Assembly (NCBI GenBank): GCA_030654835.1
Contig: JAURWS010000012.1
Span: 186,001-250,000, forward strand
Reading direction: 5' to 3'
DNA: 64,000 nt
DNA from: Gammaproteobacteria bacterium
GTDB taxonomy: Bacteria > Pseudomonadota > Gammaproteobacteria > Pseudomonadales > Pseudohongiellaceae
Below are positions 18,609 to 28,357 of this stretch, in pieces (the first letter of the stretch is position 1; every line of letters begins with the position of its first letter). The notes beneath the pieces are model-generated. The model saw only the letters and a list, made by a program, of their open reading frames with translations. It ran no database searches and was not told the origin of the DNA. The position numbers and the translations under genes were made by a program.

Positions 18609-19361
18609 ATGATAGGCATCATTGGCGGTACTGGTTTGAGCGAACCCTCCTTCCTTGTGCAGGCGGCGACCCGGCAAGTCCTTACCCCTTTTGCTGAGGC
18701 AGAGGTGCAGATTTTTACCGGTCGGATGCACGGCGTGGAGCTGGCGTTCTTACCCCGCCACGGCAAGGGTCACAAGGTGCCCCCGCATCGCATCAACTAC
18801 CGGGCCAATCTCTGGGCGCTGCATAACATCGGGGTGCGTTCCGTCATTGGCGTGAATGCCGTCGGGGGCATTCATGCCGAGATGGGGCCTGGCCGCATCG
18901 CCGTCCCAGAGCAGATCATCGATTACAGCTGGGGACGCGAACATACCTTCTTTGCCGATGGGCTGGATAATGTCACACACATCGACTTCACCTCTCCGTA
19001 TGACGAGACCTTGCGGCAACTGCTGATCGCGAGCGCCGGAGCGCAAGGCGTCTGGCCACATGGCGTTTACGCGTGCACTCAGGGTCCACGTCTGGAGACG
19101 GCGGCAGAAGTCGCGCGATTGCGGAGGGATGGCTGTGACATGATTGGCATGACGGGAATGCCGGAGGCCGCGCTGGCGCGAGAGCTTGGGCTGAGTTATG
19201 CGTGCCTCGCAGTATCGGTCAATTGGGCTGCGGGACTGACGGAGGAAATCATCACCATGGAGTCCATCGGCGAGGTGCTGCGTTCCGGGATGGGTACTGT
19301 GCTCGGCATCATCGAGCGCGCCGTGGCGCGTCATGCAGAGACTAGGGAAGGGCTGGCGTGA
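18609..19361 (+). CDS. methylthio-purine nucleoside phosphorylase (probable S-methyl-5'-thioinosine phosphorylase)
   Basis: A 250-residue member of the trimeric PNP/MTAP family that splits a purine nucleoside with phosphate. It shows the IIGGTGL phosphate-binding N-terminus, HGKGHKVPPHRINYRANLWAL, the CTQGPRLETAAEV motif and GMTGMPEAALARELGL. Position beside csiV and mfd matches, from memory, the P. aeruginosa gene whose product acts on methylthioinosine; substrate choice here is inferred from that. The start is ATG at 18609; the frame stays open upstream, but that stretch is antisense to the MinD-like gene. Its 3' end overlaps csiV tail to tail by 20 bp. Confidence 0.88.
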   Translation: MIGIIGGTGLSEPSFLVQAATRQVLTPFAEAEVQIFTGRMHGVELAFLPRHGKGHKVPPHRINYRANLWALHNIGVRSVIGVNAVGGIHAEMGPGRIAVPEQIIDYSWGREHTFFADGLDNVTHIDFTSPYDETLRQLLIASAGAQGVWPHGVYACTQGPRLETAAEVARLRRDGCDMIGMTGMPEAALARELGLSYACLAVSVNWAAGLTEEIITMESIGEVLRSGMGTVLGIIERAVARHAETREGLA

Positions 19362-20325
19362 CCGGCGCTTCCACTGCTGTTTCGAGCACAATCGGTGGTG
19401 GCGGGGTGTACGGGATAATCTGCACCAGTACGCCGAATGCGGGATGATCCAGATAGTGTAATTCCTGTTCGCGCAACTCGCGGATCTCGCGCAGCTGCAC
19501 GATCCTGTTCACGAAGTATTCCGTCTGCAGTTCGTCGGTCGCCGTATCTGTCTCTACAAGCGTTCCTGGTAGTACTGGCAGTGCCCATTCTTCTGTGCTG
19601 TCGTCCTGTATTCCATAGCTGCCAAGCCAGAGGTTGCCATTGAAAACGACGCGGTCCCCGGCATTGTTGAAATAAAACGTGACGTTGCCCTCCAGTTCTC
19701 TGTGCTCATTGAACAAGCGTCCCCCGACGATACCGATTGCCACCGCCGCGTTGCGGCGCGTCATGGGCTGGCGCCAGGCGCTATGCGAGAGAATGCGGTA
19801 CTGGGCCGACTGATTCAAAGCCCGATTGGTGGCCCCGAATCGATGGGCATCGGGAGGCAGGATCAGGAAGGCTTCGCGCGCAAAGTCCGGCATGCGAAAA
19901 CTCTCTGCCGGAGCGAAGGGCAAGGGGCCGACAACGGCAGGAACCGGAACGGGTTGGGTGCCAGAAAGCTGACCTGGAAGCTCACTTTGAAGTGAGGGAG
20001 TCGCTGCAACATTCGCTGCTGCGGTGAGAGCGGTGTCTGCCGTGACCTGGTCTGGATTCAGCACAGTCCAGTCAGTCAGTTGCAGAAAATCACTGAGGCT
20101 GTGCAGGCGCTGCAAGCGTTCGGGAAATCCGAGGCTGAGTTTTTCGGGAGACCATAGTTCCTGCTCAAGATCGCTGTTCTCGTGTGCGAACACCGTCATT
20201 TCAATCTGGAACCAACGCTCAGGAGCTGCGGCGGCCTCGGCGGCCGTGCTGGATTGCGCCAGCATCAGGCTTCCCAGCAGGAGCGGGATTGCGAGTAGCC
20301 GTTGAGTGAGGTGCGATCTGGTCAT
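19342..20325 (-). CDS. csiV: CsiV-family periplasmic protein
   Basis: CsiV is a periplasmic peptidoglycan-binding protein of gammaproteobacteria. This product begins with a clear signal peptide (MTRSHLTQRLLAIPLLLGSLMLAQ..., cleavage near STAAEA) and continues with the family opening RWFQIEMTVFAHEN, later LEGNVTFYFN and YFVNRIVQLREIRELREQELHYLDHPAFGVLVQI. The linker around 110-150 is Pro/Ala-rich. I chose ATG 20325 over GTG 20346 because it puts the signal peptide at the very N-terminus. It lies downstream of mfd on the same strand with a 76-bp gap. Its last 20 bp overlap the convergent phosphorylase gene. Confidence 0.85.
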   Translation of the reverse strand: MTRSHLTQRLLAIPLLLGSLMLAQSSTAAEAAAAPERWFQIEMTVFAHENSDLEQELWSPEKLSLGFPERLQRLHSLSDFLQLTDWTVLNPDQVTADTALTAAANVAATPSLQSELPGQLSGTQPVPVPAVVGPLPFAPAESFRMPDFAREAFLILPPDAHRFGATNRALNQSAQYRILSHSAWRQPMTRRNAAVAIGIVGGRLFNEHRELEGNVTFYFNNAGDRVVFNGNLWLGSYGIQDDSTEEWALPVLPGTLVETDTATDELQTEYFVNRIVQLREIRELREQELHYLDHPAFGVLVQIIPYTPPPPIVLETAVEAPVTPALP

Positions 20326-20401
20326 GAGAGTTGTGTCATCTGGCACTGGGTGCCAATGGTCTGGTGCATAGAGTCGAGTACAAGAAATGGAGTGTATGAG
20401 G

Positions 20402-23400
20402 TCATGCCGTCATCTTCAATTGCCCAAGCATGCTGTTGATAAATTCGATGCGCTTGTCGCCAGCGGCAGCGTTGTGCGTGAACTGCAGCTGTGCCGGTCC
20501 GGTCAGTTTATAGAGTCGAGGCTGCTGTTGCACCAGCTGCACAATGGAGCGCGGATCGACCCGCGTGTTCTGTGCGAATGACAGCTTGCCGGTGACGGTG
20601 TTGGCGTCGATCTTGCTGATGCCCATCTTCTGTGCCCGCAAGCGTAATGACGTCAGCTTGAAGAGCAGCTTGGTCTGCTCCGCCAGCAGCCCGAAACGAT
20701 CTATCATTTCTATCTGCAGCTCGGTGAGTTCGTCGTCAGTTTTTGCTCCGGCGATACGCTTGTACATGATGAGTCGGGTGTGGATGTCCGGCAGATAGTC
20801 CTCGGGGATCAGTGCCGGAATACGCAGACTCACTTCGCTACTGGCATTCTGCAGGGCCGCCTCGATGTTGGGTGTACGTCCTTCGCGAATAGCCTTGACC
20901 GCTTCCTCCAGCATTTCCGTGTAGAGGGTAAAGCCGATTCTCTGCATGTGTCCCGTTTGTTCTTCGCCCAGGAATTCTCCGGCGCCGCGAATCTCGAGGT
21001 CATGACTGGCGAGGGTGAAGCCGGCCCCGAGCGTACTGGCGGCGCTGATGGCCTCGATGCGCTTGATGGCATCTGGGGTCATGTTGTTCTTGTTAGGTGT
21101 CAGCAGATACGCATAAGCCTGGTGATGCGAACGGCCGACTCGTCCGCGCAGTTGATGCAGCTGCGCAAGGCCGAGTTTGTCGGCGCGATCCATGATGATG
21201 GTGTTGGCGCTCGGGATGTCGATGCCAGTCTCGATGATCGTCGAGCACACCAGAATGTTGTAACGCTTGTGATAAAAATCGGCCATGATCTGTTCAAGAT
21301 CGCGCTCGGGCAGTTGGCCATGGGCGACACAGACGCGTGCCTCCGGGATCAGCTCGCGCAGATGCTCGGCGGTCTTCTCAATGGTCTTGACCTCGTTGTG
21401 CAGATAAAACACCTGGCCGCCACGCAATAGCTCCCGCAGTACGGCTTCCTTGATCAGGCTGTCCTGACTCTCGCGAATGAAGGTCTTCACAGACAGGCGT
21501 TTCGCTGGTGGTGTGACGATCAATGACAGATCCCGCACCCCGGACATGGCCATGTTGAGAGTGCGAGGAATAGGGGTGGCCGTGAGGGTCAGAATGTCGA
21601 CATCGGCACGCAGCGCCTTCAGCTTTTCCTTCTGCTGCACGCCGAAGCGATGCTCCTCGTCAATGATCAACAGGCCGAGATCTTTGTACTGAATGCTGTC
21701 CTGCAGCAGTTTGTGGGTACCGACGATGATGTCGACCTTGCCATTGCGGATACGGTCCAGTGTCTCCTGTACCTGCTTGGTCGAGCGGAAGCGAGAGATC
21801 AGGTCGACGCCGACGGGCCATTCGGCGAAGCGATCCTTGAAGCTTTCGTAGTGCTGCTGGGCGAGCAAGGTAGTGGGCACCAGAATGGCCACCTGCTTGT
21901 TGTTCTGTACGGCGATGAAGGCGGCGCGCATTGCCACCTCGGTCTTGCCGAAACCCACGTCGCCGCATACCAGACGATCCATGGCGCGCTTTGAGCTCAT
22001 GTCGCGCATGACCGCAGCGATAGCGTCCTGTTGATCCGGAGTTTCCTCGAAGGGGAAACCCGCCGCAAAACTCTCGTAATCGATGTCGGTGCAACGGTAC
22101 TGGAATCCCTGCCTGGCCTCACGACGGGCGTAGATATCCAGCAATTCCACGGCGACGTCGCGAATCTGCTCGGCGGCCTTGTTCTTCGCTTTTTGCCACT
22201 GGTCATTGCCGAGTTGATTGAGCGGAGCAAGGTCTGGCTCGCTGCCACCGTAGCGACTGATCAGGTGCAACGAGTACACGGGCACGTAAAGCTTGGCGCC
22301 CTTGGCGTATTCCAGCGTCAGGAACTCGGTTTCCTGATCTTCAATGGTCAGGGTCTGCAGCCCCCGATAACGACCGACTCCGTGTTCGATGTGCACGACT
22401 GCGGCACCGATATGCAGTTCATTGAGATTACGGATCAGGAATTCGGTGTTGTCCTGGCCTCTTCGGCGTCGTCGACGCTGAGCTACCCGTTGACCGAATA
22501 GCTGGGTCTCGGTCACTACCAGACGCGAGGGCTGCTGCAGCCACATGCCACGATCCAATGGGGCTATCGTGATGGCGAAGGGCTGTTGTCCGAGTATAAA
22601 GGCGTCCCATGAGTCAACGGGCGCTGGACTGATATTGATCGTCTTGAGCAATTCCAGCATGTTTTCGCGGCGGCCGGCCGATTCGGCACAGAACAGGACG
22701 CGGCTGTGCGGATGCTCCATCAGCAGACTTTGCACGGCCTGCAATGGATTGTGCTGTACCCCCGAATTCAGCTGTGGTGGTGGCAGCACATCCACCTCCT
22801 GCGCCCGCCCGCCTGCAGGGTGTGCATGCAGCTCGATGCCGGGATAGTCGCGCAAGCCTGCGAAGGCTTCATCGGGGCTCAGGAACAGCTCGGATGGTTT
22901 GACGATGGGGCGTTGGCGGTCGTGCTTGCGGTCTTCGAAACGCGATTTGATGTCATTCCAGAAGCGCAGCCCGGAGGCCTCCAGATCGCCGCTGCGCAAC
23001 ACCAGAGTGTGCTTTGGCAGGTAGTCGAAGACGCTCTGCAACTGCTCGAAGAACAGGGGCAGGTAATATTCAATACCGGCGGAGTGCAGCCCCTGACTGA
23101 TGTCCTGATAGACGCTGCACTGACGCAGGTCGACGTCGAAACGATTGCGAAAGTTGCTGCGGAAGAGGCTGATGCCAGCCTCGGTCATGGGATATTCCTT
23201 GCCGGGCAGCAGCTGGACGTTCGGTACCTTGTCCAGCGAGCGCTGGGTCTCGGGATCGAAGGTGCGCAGACTCTCGATCTCGTCGTCGAAGAGATCGATG
23301 CGGAAGGGCACGTCACTGCCCATGGGGAATACGTCCATGATCGATCCGCGCACGGCAAATTCACCGTGCTCGTAGACCGAGTCCACACATTGGTAACCTG

Positions 23401-23860
23401 CGGCGAGCAGATTGGCGCGCATGATTTCGGGTTTGAAACGGGCGCCCACCTTCAGGACGAGGCTGTTGCCGGCCACGTATTCGCGCGGCGTGAGCCGGTG
23501 CATCAGGCTGGTCATGGGCATGATCAGGATGCCGCGGGTCAGCAACGGCAGATGATAGAGCGTATTGAGGCGATCAGAGACGATGTCCTGATGCGCTGAG
23601 AAATTGTCGTAGGGCAGGGTCTCCCAATCCGGCAGTGTGTAGACCGGTATGTTGTCGTGCTCCGGGCAGTAAAAGCTGAGCTCTCGTCTTGCCAGCTCCG
23701 CTTCTTCGGTATTGGCCGTCAGCAACATCACCACACCGTGGTGTGTCTTCGCAATATTGGCGACGGCCAGGCTCAGGCTGCTGCCCTGCAGGCCATACCA
23801 GCGTCGCAGATCACCGGCTTCCTGCGGAAGTGCGGGAGTGAAAATATCGATTTTTTGCAT
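20402..23860 (-). CDS. mfd: transcription-repair coupling factor
   Basis: Mfd pushes RNA polymerase off stalled sites and recruits UvrA. The 1152-residue protein shows the UvrB-homology N-terminus, the RNA-polymerase-interacting segment (HIEHGVGRYRGLQTL), and an RecG-like translocase: Walker A GDVGFGKTEVAMRAAF, DEEH box in LLIIDEEHRFGVQQKEKLK, LTATPIPRTLNMA, and motif VI QLRGRVGRSHHQAYAY. The TRCF domain closes the C-terminus. I chose ATG 23860 (MQKIDIF); the frame is open to 23992, but the extra 44 residues are unlike the family. The gene is divergent from gap. Confidence 0.97.
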   Translation of the reverse strand: MQKIDIFTPALPQEAGDLRRWYGLQGSSLSLAVANIAKTHHGVVMLLTANTEEAELARRELSFYCPEHDNIPVYTLPDWETLPYDNFSAHQDIVSDRLNTLYHLPLLTRGILIMPMTSLMHRLTPREYVAGNSLVLKVGARFKPEIMRANLLAAGYQCVDSVYEHGEFAVRGSIMDVFPMGSDVPFRIDLFDDEIESLRTFDPETQRSLDKVPNVQLLPGKEYPMTEAGISLFRSNFRNRFDVDLRQCSVYQDISQGLHSAGIEYYLPLFFEQLQSVFDYLPKHTLVLRSGDLEASGLRFWNDIKSRFEDRKHDRQRPIVKPSELFLSPDEAFAGLRDYPGIELHAHPAGGRAQEVDVLPPPQLNSGVQHNPLQAVQSLLMEHPHSRVLFCAESAGRRENMLELLKTINISPAPVDSWDAFILGQQPFAITIAPLDRGMWLQQPSRLVVTETQLFGQRVAQRRRRRRGQDNTEFLIRNLNELHIGAAVVHIEHGVGRYRGLQTLTIEDQETEFLTLEYAKGAKLYVPVYSLHLISRYGGSEPDLAPLNQLGNDQWQKAKNKAAEQIRDVAVELLDIYARREARQGFQYRCTDIDYESFAAGFPFEETPDQQDAIAAVMRDMSSKRAMDRLVCGDVGFGKTEVAMRAAFIAVQNNKQVAILVPTTLLAQQHYESFKDRFAEWPVGVDLISRFRSTKQVQETLDRIRNGKVDIIVGTHKLLQDSIQYKDLGLLIIDEEHRFGVQQKEKLKALRADVDILTLTATPIPRTLNMAMSGVRDLSLIVTPPAKRLSVKTFIRESQDSLIKEAVLRELLRGGQVFYLHNEVKTIEKTAEHLRELIPEARVCVAHGQLPERDLEQIMADFYHKRYNILVCSTIIETGIDIPSANTIIMDRADKLGLAQLHQLRGRVGRSHHQAYAYLLTPNKNNMTPDAIKRIEAISAASTLGAGFTLASHDLEIRGAGEFLGEEQTGHMQRIGFTLYTEMLEEAVKAIREGRTPNIEAALQNASSEVSLRIPALIPEDYLPDIHTRLIMYKRIAGAKTDDELTELQIEMIDRFGLLAEQTKLLFKLTSLRLRAQKMGISKIDANTVTGKLSFAQNTRVDPRSIVQLVQQQPRLYKLTGPAQLQFTHNAAAGDKRIEFINSMLGQLKMTA

Positions 23861-24056
23861 GGGGCCGTTGACCGGAGCTTTTGAGGGCGTGAATTCTGGC
23901 ACAAATCCACTGATCTTGTCAGAGCAAAAGTGACGGATATCCCATGTGAAGACAGGGATTTCGGGGCGCTCACAACCGCGTCGAGGTTGCACAGTCCCGG
24001 CATTCCAAAGATAATACCGGCCTCCTACATCAACCGTAATTCTGAAGGTGCTGCCA

Positions 24057-25523
24057 GTGACTCGACCCAGTTTGGATGACTATTTTGGCGATTGGAAACA
24101 GCGTGAGGCTCTCGCTCAGGAGATGATTCCGGTCGTTGGCCGGCTCTACAGCGAACGCAATGTCGGTATTTTTATCTACGGACGTGCCCTGCATAATCGC
24201 TCTGTCGCCAACATCATGAAGTCCCACCGTTTCGTGCGTCAGGTGGAACGTAATGAAATGTCGGAGTTCGAGACCCATCCCGTGCTGATGGCGCTCGCCA
24301 AACTGGATATTGCTCATGTGCACATCGATCTCGGCAAGCTCACCGTGAAATATATGGTGCAGCAGGCCGAGCTGGGCGCTGCTGCCTTGTCCGTCGAAAC
24401 TTTCGTTGCCAGGGAGCTCGGCTATCTGGTCGGTGACAAGACCAAGCCGATCGATCAGCCTCAGGACGTGGTCCTGTATGGCTTTGGCCGCATTGGCCGC
24501 CTGATTGCCAGGTTGCTCGTTGAGCGCACCAGCACCGGTGAGGTGATGCGTCTGCGCGCCATTGTCGTCAGACCCGGCATAGAAGGAGATCTGGAGAAGC
24601 GTGCAAGTCTGTTCACGTCGGATTCCGTGCATGGCGCTTTCCAGGGCACTGTGCGTATCGACAAGGGCAATCAGTGTCTGATTGCCAACGGCAATGTCAT
24701 CAAGGTGATCTACGCCAATCGTCCCGACGAAATCGACTACACCAGCTATGGTATCAATGACGCGCTGATCATCGACAACACGGGGAACTGGCGCGATGAG
24801 GCCGGGCTGTCGCAGCACCTCAAGTGCAAGGGTGCCAGCAAGGTGGTATTGACGGCACCGGGCAAGAGTCCCCTGAAGAACATCGTCTTTGGCATCAATC
24901 ACGACCAGATCAAGCCTGAAGACAAGATCATCACCGCAGCATCCTGCACCACCAACGCGATTGCTCCCGTTCTGAAGGTCATCAATGACAAGTACGGCAT
25001 CGAGCATGGTCACGTCGAAACAGTGCATGCCTATACCAATGACCAGAATCTGATCGACAATTACCACACGGGCAATCGCCGTGGTCGCAGTGCGGCGCTC
25101 AACATGGTGCTGACCGAGACGGGTGCTGCCAAGGCGGTCGTCAAAGCGGTGCCGGAGCTGGAAGGCAAGTTGACTGGCAATGCCGTGCGAGTGCCGATAC
25201 CAAATGTGTCGATGGCGATTCTGAGTCTGCACCTCACCAGGCCGACTTCCAAGGAAGAGCTCAATGAATTCCTGCGCTTGATCGCCCTGCATTCCAATCT
25301 GCAGAACCAGATCAGCTACACCCAGGATCCCGATGCCGTATCGAGCGACTTCGTGGGTTCCCGTGAGGCCGCTATCGTCGACTCCACCGCGACCATAGTG
25401 CAGGGTAACAACTGCGTGCTGTACCTCTGGTATGACAATGAGTTCGGCTACTGTAACCAGGTCATTCGCATGGTCTACAAGATGGCCGGAGTGAATTATC
25501 GCGTTTATCCGATTGCAGAATAG
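24057..25523 (+). CDS. gap: glyceraldehyde-3-phosphate dehydrogenase, long form
   Basis: GAPDH with the NAD-binding GFGRIGRL motif, the catalytic SCTTNAIAP loop (Cys297 from this start) and YDNEFGYCNQV near the C-terminus. It is 488 residues rather than about 335. The extra ~130 N-terminal residues (DYFGDWKQREALAQEMIPVVGRLY...) are typical of the long GAPDH found beside mfd in Pseudomonas and relatives, and their role is not known. GTG 24057 has AAGG at 8 bp; GTG 24048 is also possible but too close to that site. Whether it is mainly glycolytic or gluconeogenic cannot be told. It is divergent from mfd. Confidence 0.95.
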   Translation: MTRPSLDDYFGDWKQREALAQEMIPVVGRLYSERNVGIFIYGRALHNRSVANIMKSHRFVRQVERNEMSEFETHPVLMALAKLDIAHVHIDLGKLTVKYMVQQAELGAAALSVETFVARELGYLVGDKTKPIDQPQDVVLYGFGRIGRLIARLLVERTSTGEVMRLRAIVVRPGIEGDLEKRASLFTSDSVHGAFQGTVRIDKGNQCLIANGNVIKVIYANRPDEIDYTSYGINDALIIDNTGNWRDEAGLSQHLKCKGASKVVLTAPGKSPLKNIVFGINHDQIKPEDKIITAASCTTNAIAPVLKVINDKYGIEHGHVETVHAYTNDQNLIDNYHTGNRRGRSAALNMVLTETGAAKAVVKAVPELEGKLTGNAVRVPIPNVSMAILSLHLTRPTSKEELNEFLRLIALHSNLQNQISYTQDPDAVSSDFVGSREAAIVDSTATIVQGNNCVLYLWYDNEFGYCNQVIRMVYKMAGVNYRVYPIAE

Positions 25524-25532
25524 GTGACGAAA

Positions 25533-25575
25533 GAGGCTCGATTTGCTAAGGAAAACCAATAGCGGATCGGGCCTC
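25533..25575 (+). other. 43-nt hairpin between gap and nqrA
   Basis: GAGGCTCGAT (25533-25542) pairs with ATCGGGCCTC (25566-25575) through one G-U wobble, and an inner GCTA/TAGC stem (25545-25548 with 25560-25563) extends it. It begins 10 bp after the gap stop. No T-run follows, so it is not a classic intrinsic terminator. A TATAAT at 25583-25588, just after it, is a possible -10 for the nqr operon but has no good -35. The rest of the 240-bp gap shows nothing else clear. Confidence 0.6.
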
Positions 25576-25763
25576 TAGTCACTATAATGGCCCGCGTTCC
25601 AGCTCTCGGTTCGCGACAACATCCCGCGCTACAACCCAAGCCGGAAGAATATTAGTAATTTCTGTGCCGCAGGTGCATCTCGGTGGCTAGGAAACCCGTT
25701 GTTTAGTGTGCTTGCAATGCTAAGTGGTTCTAAGGCTGTCCCGTCAATATTTAGGCTTGGTGA

Positions 25764-27125
25764 ATGATAAAAATTACCCGTGGTTTGGATATTCCTATCG
25801 ATGGTGCCCCGGCGCAGCAACAAATAGAGAGCGGGCAGCGGGTTGGAACTGTCGCTTTGCTCGGTCGTGATTATGTGGGCATGAAACCCACCATGGCTGT
25901 GATCGAGGGGGAGCGGGTCAAGCTTGGTCAGCCGCTGTTCGAAGACAAGAAGACACCCGGGGTGATTTTTACGTCGCCGGGTACCGGAGTGGTCAAACAG
26001 ATCAACCGTGGAGAAAAGCGCGTCTTCCAATCGATTGTGATTGCGTTGGATGACGGTGATGGGGATCAGGTCAGTTTTGCCCGTTATGAACCCTCGCAGT
26101 TCAGCAATCTGGATCGCAGTAAAGTCGTCGAAAATCTCGTGAACTCGGGCCTCTGGACAGCGTTGCGAACGCGTCCTTTCAGCAAGGTCCCGGCTTCGTC
26201 TGCAATACCCCACTCAATTTTCGTCAATGCCATGGACACCGATCCACTGGCTGCCAATCCGGAATTGATCGCCCGTGAAAATGCCGATGACTTCATCAAT
26301 GGGGTCAATCTGTTGTCGCGCCTCACGCCCGGCAAACTCTTTCTGTGCCGTGGGCCAGGCAGTTTCGACGGAATCGAGAAACAACAGATCGCCGCGAATG
26401 TCAGTGTTGAAACCTTTGCCGGTCCGCACCCGGCCGGATTGTCCGGAACTCACATCCATTTTCTCGATCCGGTCAGCCTGAAAAAGCAGGTGTGGTCGAT
26501 CAATTACCAGGACGTTATCGCCATTGGCAAATTGTTTGCTACCGGGAATCTGAATGTCGAAAGAGTCATTGCTCTGGCTGGTCCGCAAGTCAAGAGGCCG
26601 CGTCTGGTCCGTACTCGTATCGGCGCCGACTTGCAGGAGTTGACGGCAGGTGAACTCAAGGACGGAGAGAATCGCGTCATTTCCGGCTCCGTACTGTCTG
26701 GGCGCAGTGCGTCTGGAGTGGAGAATTTTCTGGGTCGTTACCATCAGCATATTTCGGTGCTGAGGGAGGGCCGCGGACGCGAGCTGTTTGGTTATCTATC
26801 CCCCGGTGCTGAACGTCATTCCGCCCTGGGTATCTATATTTCCAGCTTCCTGAAAGGGAAGAAGCTGCCGTTTACTACGACAACCAATGGCAGTCCCAGA
26901 GCCATGGTGCCGGTGGGCAGCTACGAGCGGGTCATGCCGCTGGATATCCTGCCGACACTACTGTTGCGTGCGTTGATAGTGGGTGACATCGAAGTGGTGC
27001 AGAGTCTCGGTGGCCTGGAGCTGGATGAAGAGGACCTGGCGCTGTGTACCTACGTGTGTCCGGGCAAATACGAATATGGTCCGATTTTACGGGACAACCT
27101 CACCCGCATTGAAAAAGAGAGTTAG
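25764..27125 (+). CDS. nqrA: Na+-translocating NADH-quinone reductase subunit A
   Basis: First gene of the six-gene Na+-NQR operon. NqrA is the cytoplasmic subunit linked to quinone binding. The protein (453 residues, normal length) begins [19 protein letters not shown] and carries the barrel-sandwich-like N-terminus ([34 protein letters not shown]) and the [10 protein letters not shown] segment. It has no membrane segments. Start ATG 25764 has AGG 8 bp upstream. nqrB starts 14 bp downstream. Confidence 0.97.
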   Translation: MIKITRGLDIPIDGAPAQQQIESGQRVGTVALLGRDYVGMKPTMAVIEGERVKLGQPLFEDKKTPGVIFTSPGTGVVKQINRGEKRVFQSIVIALDDGDGDQVSFARYEPSQFSNLDRSKVVENLVNSGLWTALRTRPFSKVPASSAIPHSIFVNAMDTDPLAANPELIARENADDFINGVNLLSRLTPGKLFLCRGPGSFDGIEKQQIAANVSVETFAGPHPAGLSGTHIHFLDPVSLKKQVWSINYQDVIAIGKLFATGNLNVERVIALAGPQVKRPRLVRTRIGADLQELTAGELKDGENRVISGSVLSGRSASGVENFLGRYHQHISVLREGRGRELFGYLSPGAERHSALGIYISSFLKGKKLPFTTTTNGSPRAMVPVGSYERVMPLDILPTLLLRALIVGDIEVVQSLGGLELDEEDLALCTYVCPGKYEYGPILRDNLTRIEKES

Positions 27126-27139
27126 TGGATTCAGACGCT

Positions 27140-28357
27140 ATGGGTTTGCGCAAAATACTAGATGACATGGAGCCGCAGTTTGCGAAGGGCGGCCGCTACG
27201 AGAAGTGGTACGCCTTGTACGAGGCGGTGGATACCATTTTCTACAGCCCTGGCCGGGTGACGATTTCGGGTACGCACGTGCGTGACGGCGTGGACCTGAA
27301 GCGCATCATGATCACGGTCTGGCTCGCCGCGTTCCCCGCCATGTTCTATGGCATGTACAACCTTGGCTATCAGGCAACCTCTGGTATGGCCAACATGGGG
27401 CTCACGAGCACCGGCGACTGGCATGCTTTCTGGATTGAGCTGTTCTCGTCCTATAACCCAGCCAGTGCCTGGGATTGCTTGTGGTACGGCGCGGTTTATT
27501 ACATTCCCATTTATGCCGTGGTGTTTATCGTCGGTGGTTGCTGGGAAGTGCTGTTTGCGACGATAAGAAAGCACGAGGTAAACGAAGGCTTCTTCGTTAC
27601 CTCCATTCTGTTTTCCTTGATAGTGCCGCCGGACATTCCACTCTGGCAGGCGGCTCTGGGTATCACTTTTGGTGTCGTGGTTGGCAAGGAGCTGTTTGGC
27701 GGTACCGGCAAGAATTTCATCAATCCGGCACTTGCAGGCCGTGCCTTCCTGTTCTTCGCCTATGCACCACAGATGTCCGGTGATGCCGTGTGGACGGCCG
27801 TCGACGGCTTCAGCGGCGCGACGACACTGGGGCAACTGGCTTCTCAAGGGCTGCCGGCGGTGTCCATGGCAACCGGTCAGGAATTGACGTGGATGGATGC
27901 GTTCATCGGGCGCGAGCAGGGTGCTATCGGCGAGACATCGACACTCGCCATATTGATCGGTGCGGCTGTCCTGTTGATCACGAAGATTGCCTCGTGGCGC
28001 ATCATGCTCGCGGTATTCCTCGGCATGGTCGGTTTCTCGACACTGTTGAATGTCATTGGTTCTGACTCCAATCATTTGTTTGCCACTCCCTGGTACTGGC
28101 ACTTTGTCCTGGGCGGCTTTGCCTTCGGCATGGTCTTCATGGCTACCGATCCGGTTTCTTCGGCAATGACCAACACGGGCAAATGGGTATTCGGAGCCTT
28201 GATCGGCTTCATGGCCGTGATGATTCGCGTGATGAACCCGGCCTATCCGGAAGGGATGATGCTGGCGATTCTGTTTGCCAACCTGTTTGCACCATTGATC
28301 GACAACCTGGTGGTGCGTGCCAATATCAGACGGAGGATTGCACGCAATGGCATTTAA
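27140..28357 (+). CDS. nqrB: Na+-translocating NADH-quinone reductase subunit B
   Basis: Integral membrane subunit with about ten helices that carries covalent FMN and riboflavin and forms the Na+ path. The flavinylation motif DGFSGATT is intact, with the FMN-accepting threonine at residue 228. Start ATG 27140 matches the family opening [14 protein letters not shown]...[14 protein letters not shown]...[12 protein letters not shown]; a GTG at 27125 overlapping the nqrA stop would add five residues. It is 405 residues, and its last 11 bp overlap nqrC. Confidence 0.97.
   Translation: MGLRKILDDMEPQFAKGGRYEKWYALYEAVDTIFYSPGRVTISGTHVRDGVDLKRIMITVWLAAFPAMFYGMYNLGYQATSGMANMGLTSTGDWHAFWIELFSSYNPASAWDCLWYGAVYYIPIYAVVFIVGGCWEVLFATIRKHEVNEGFFVTSILFSLIVPPDIPLWQAALGITFGVVVGKELFGGTGKNFINPALAGRAFLFFAYAPQMSGDAVWTAVDGFSGATTLGQLASQGLPAVSMATGQELTWMDAFIGREQGAIGETSTLAILIGAAVLLITKIASWRIMLAVFLGMVGFSTLLNVIGSDSNHLFATPWYWHFVLGGFAFGMVFMATDPVSSAMTNTGKWVFGALIGFMAVMIRVMNPAYPEGMMLAILFANLFAPLIDNLVVRANIRRRIARNGI

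Noticed and set aside
24030..25559. A 509-codon open frame antisense to gap
   Set aside because: It mirrors gap almost exactly and its translation has no recognisable motif; high-GC codon bias opens the opposite frame.
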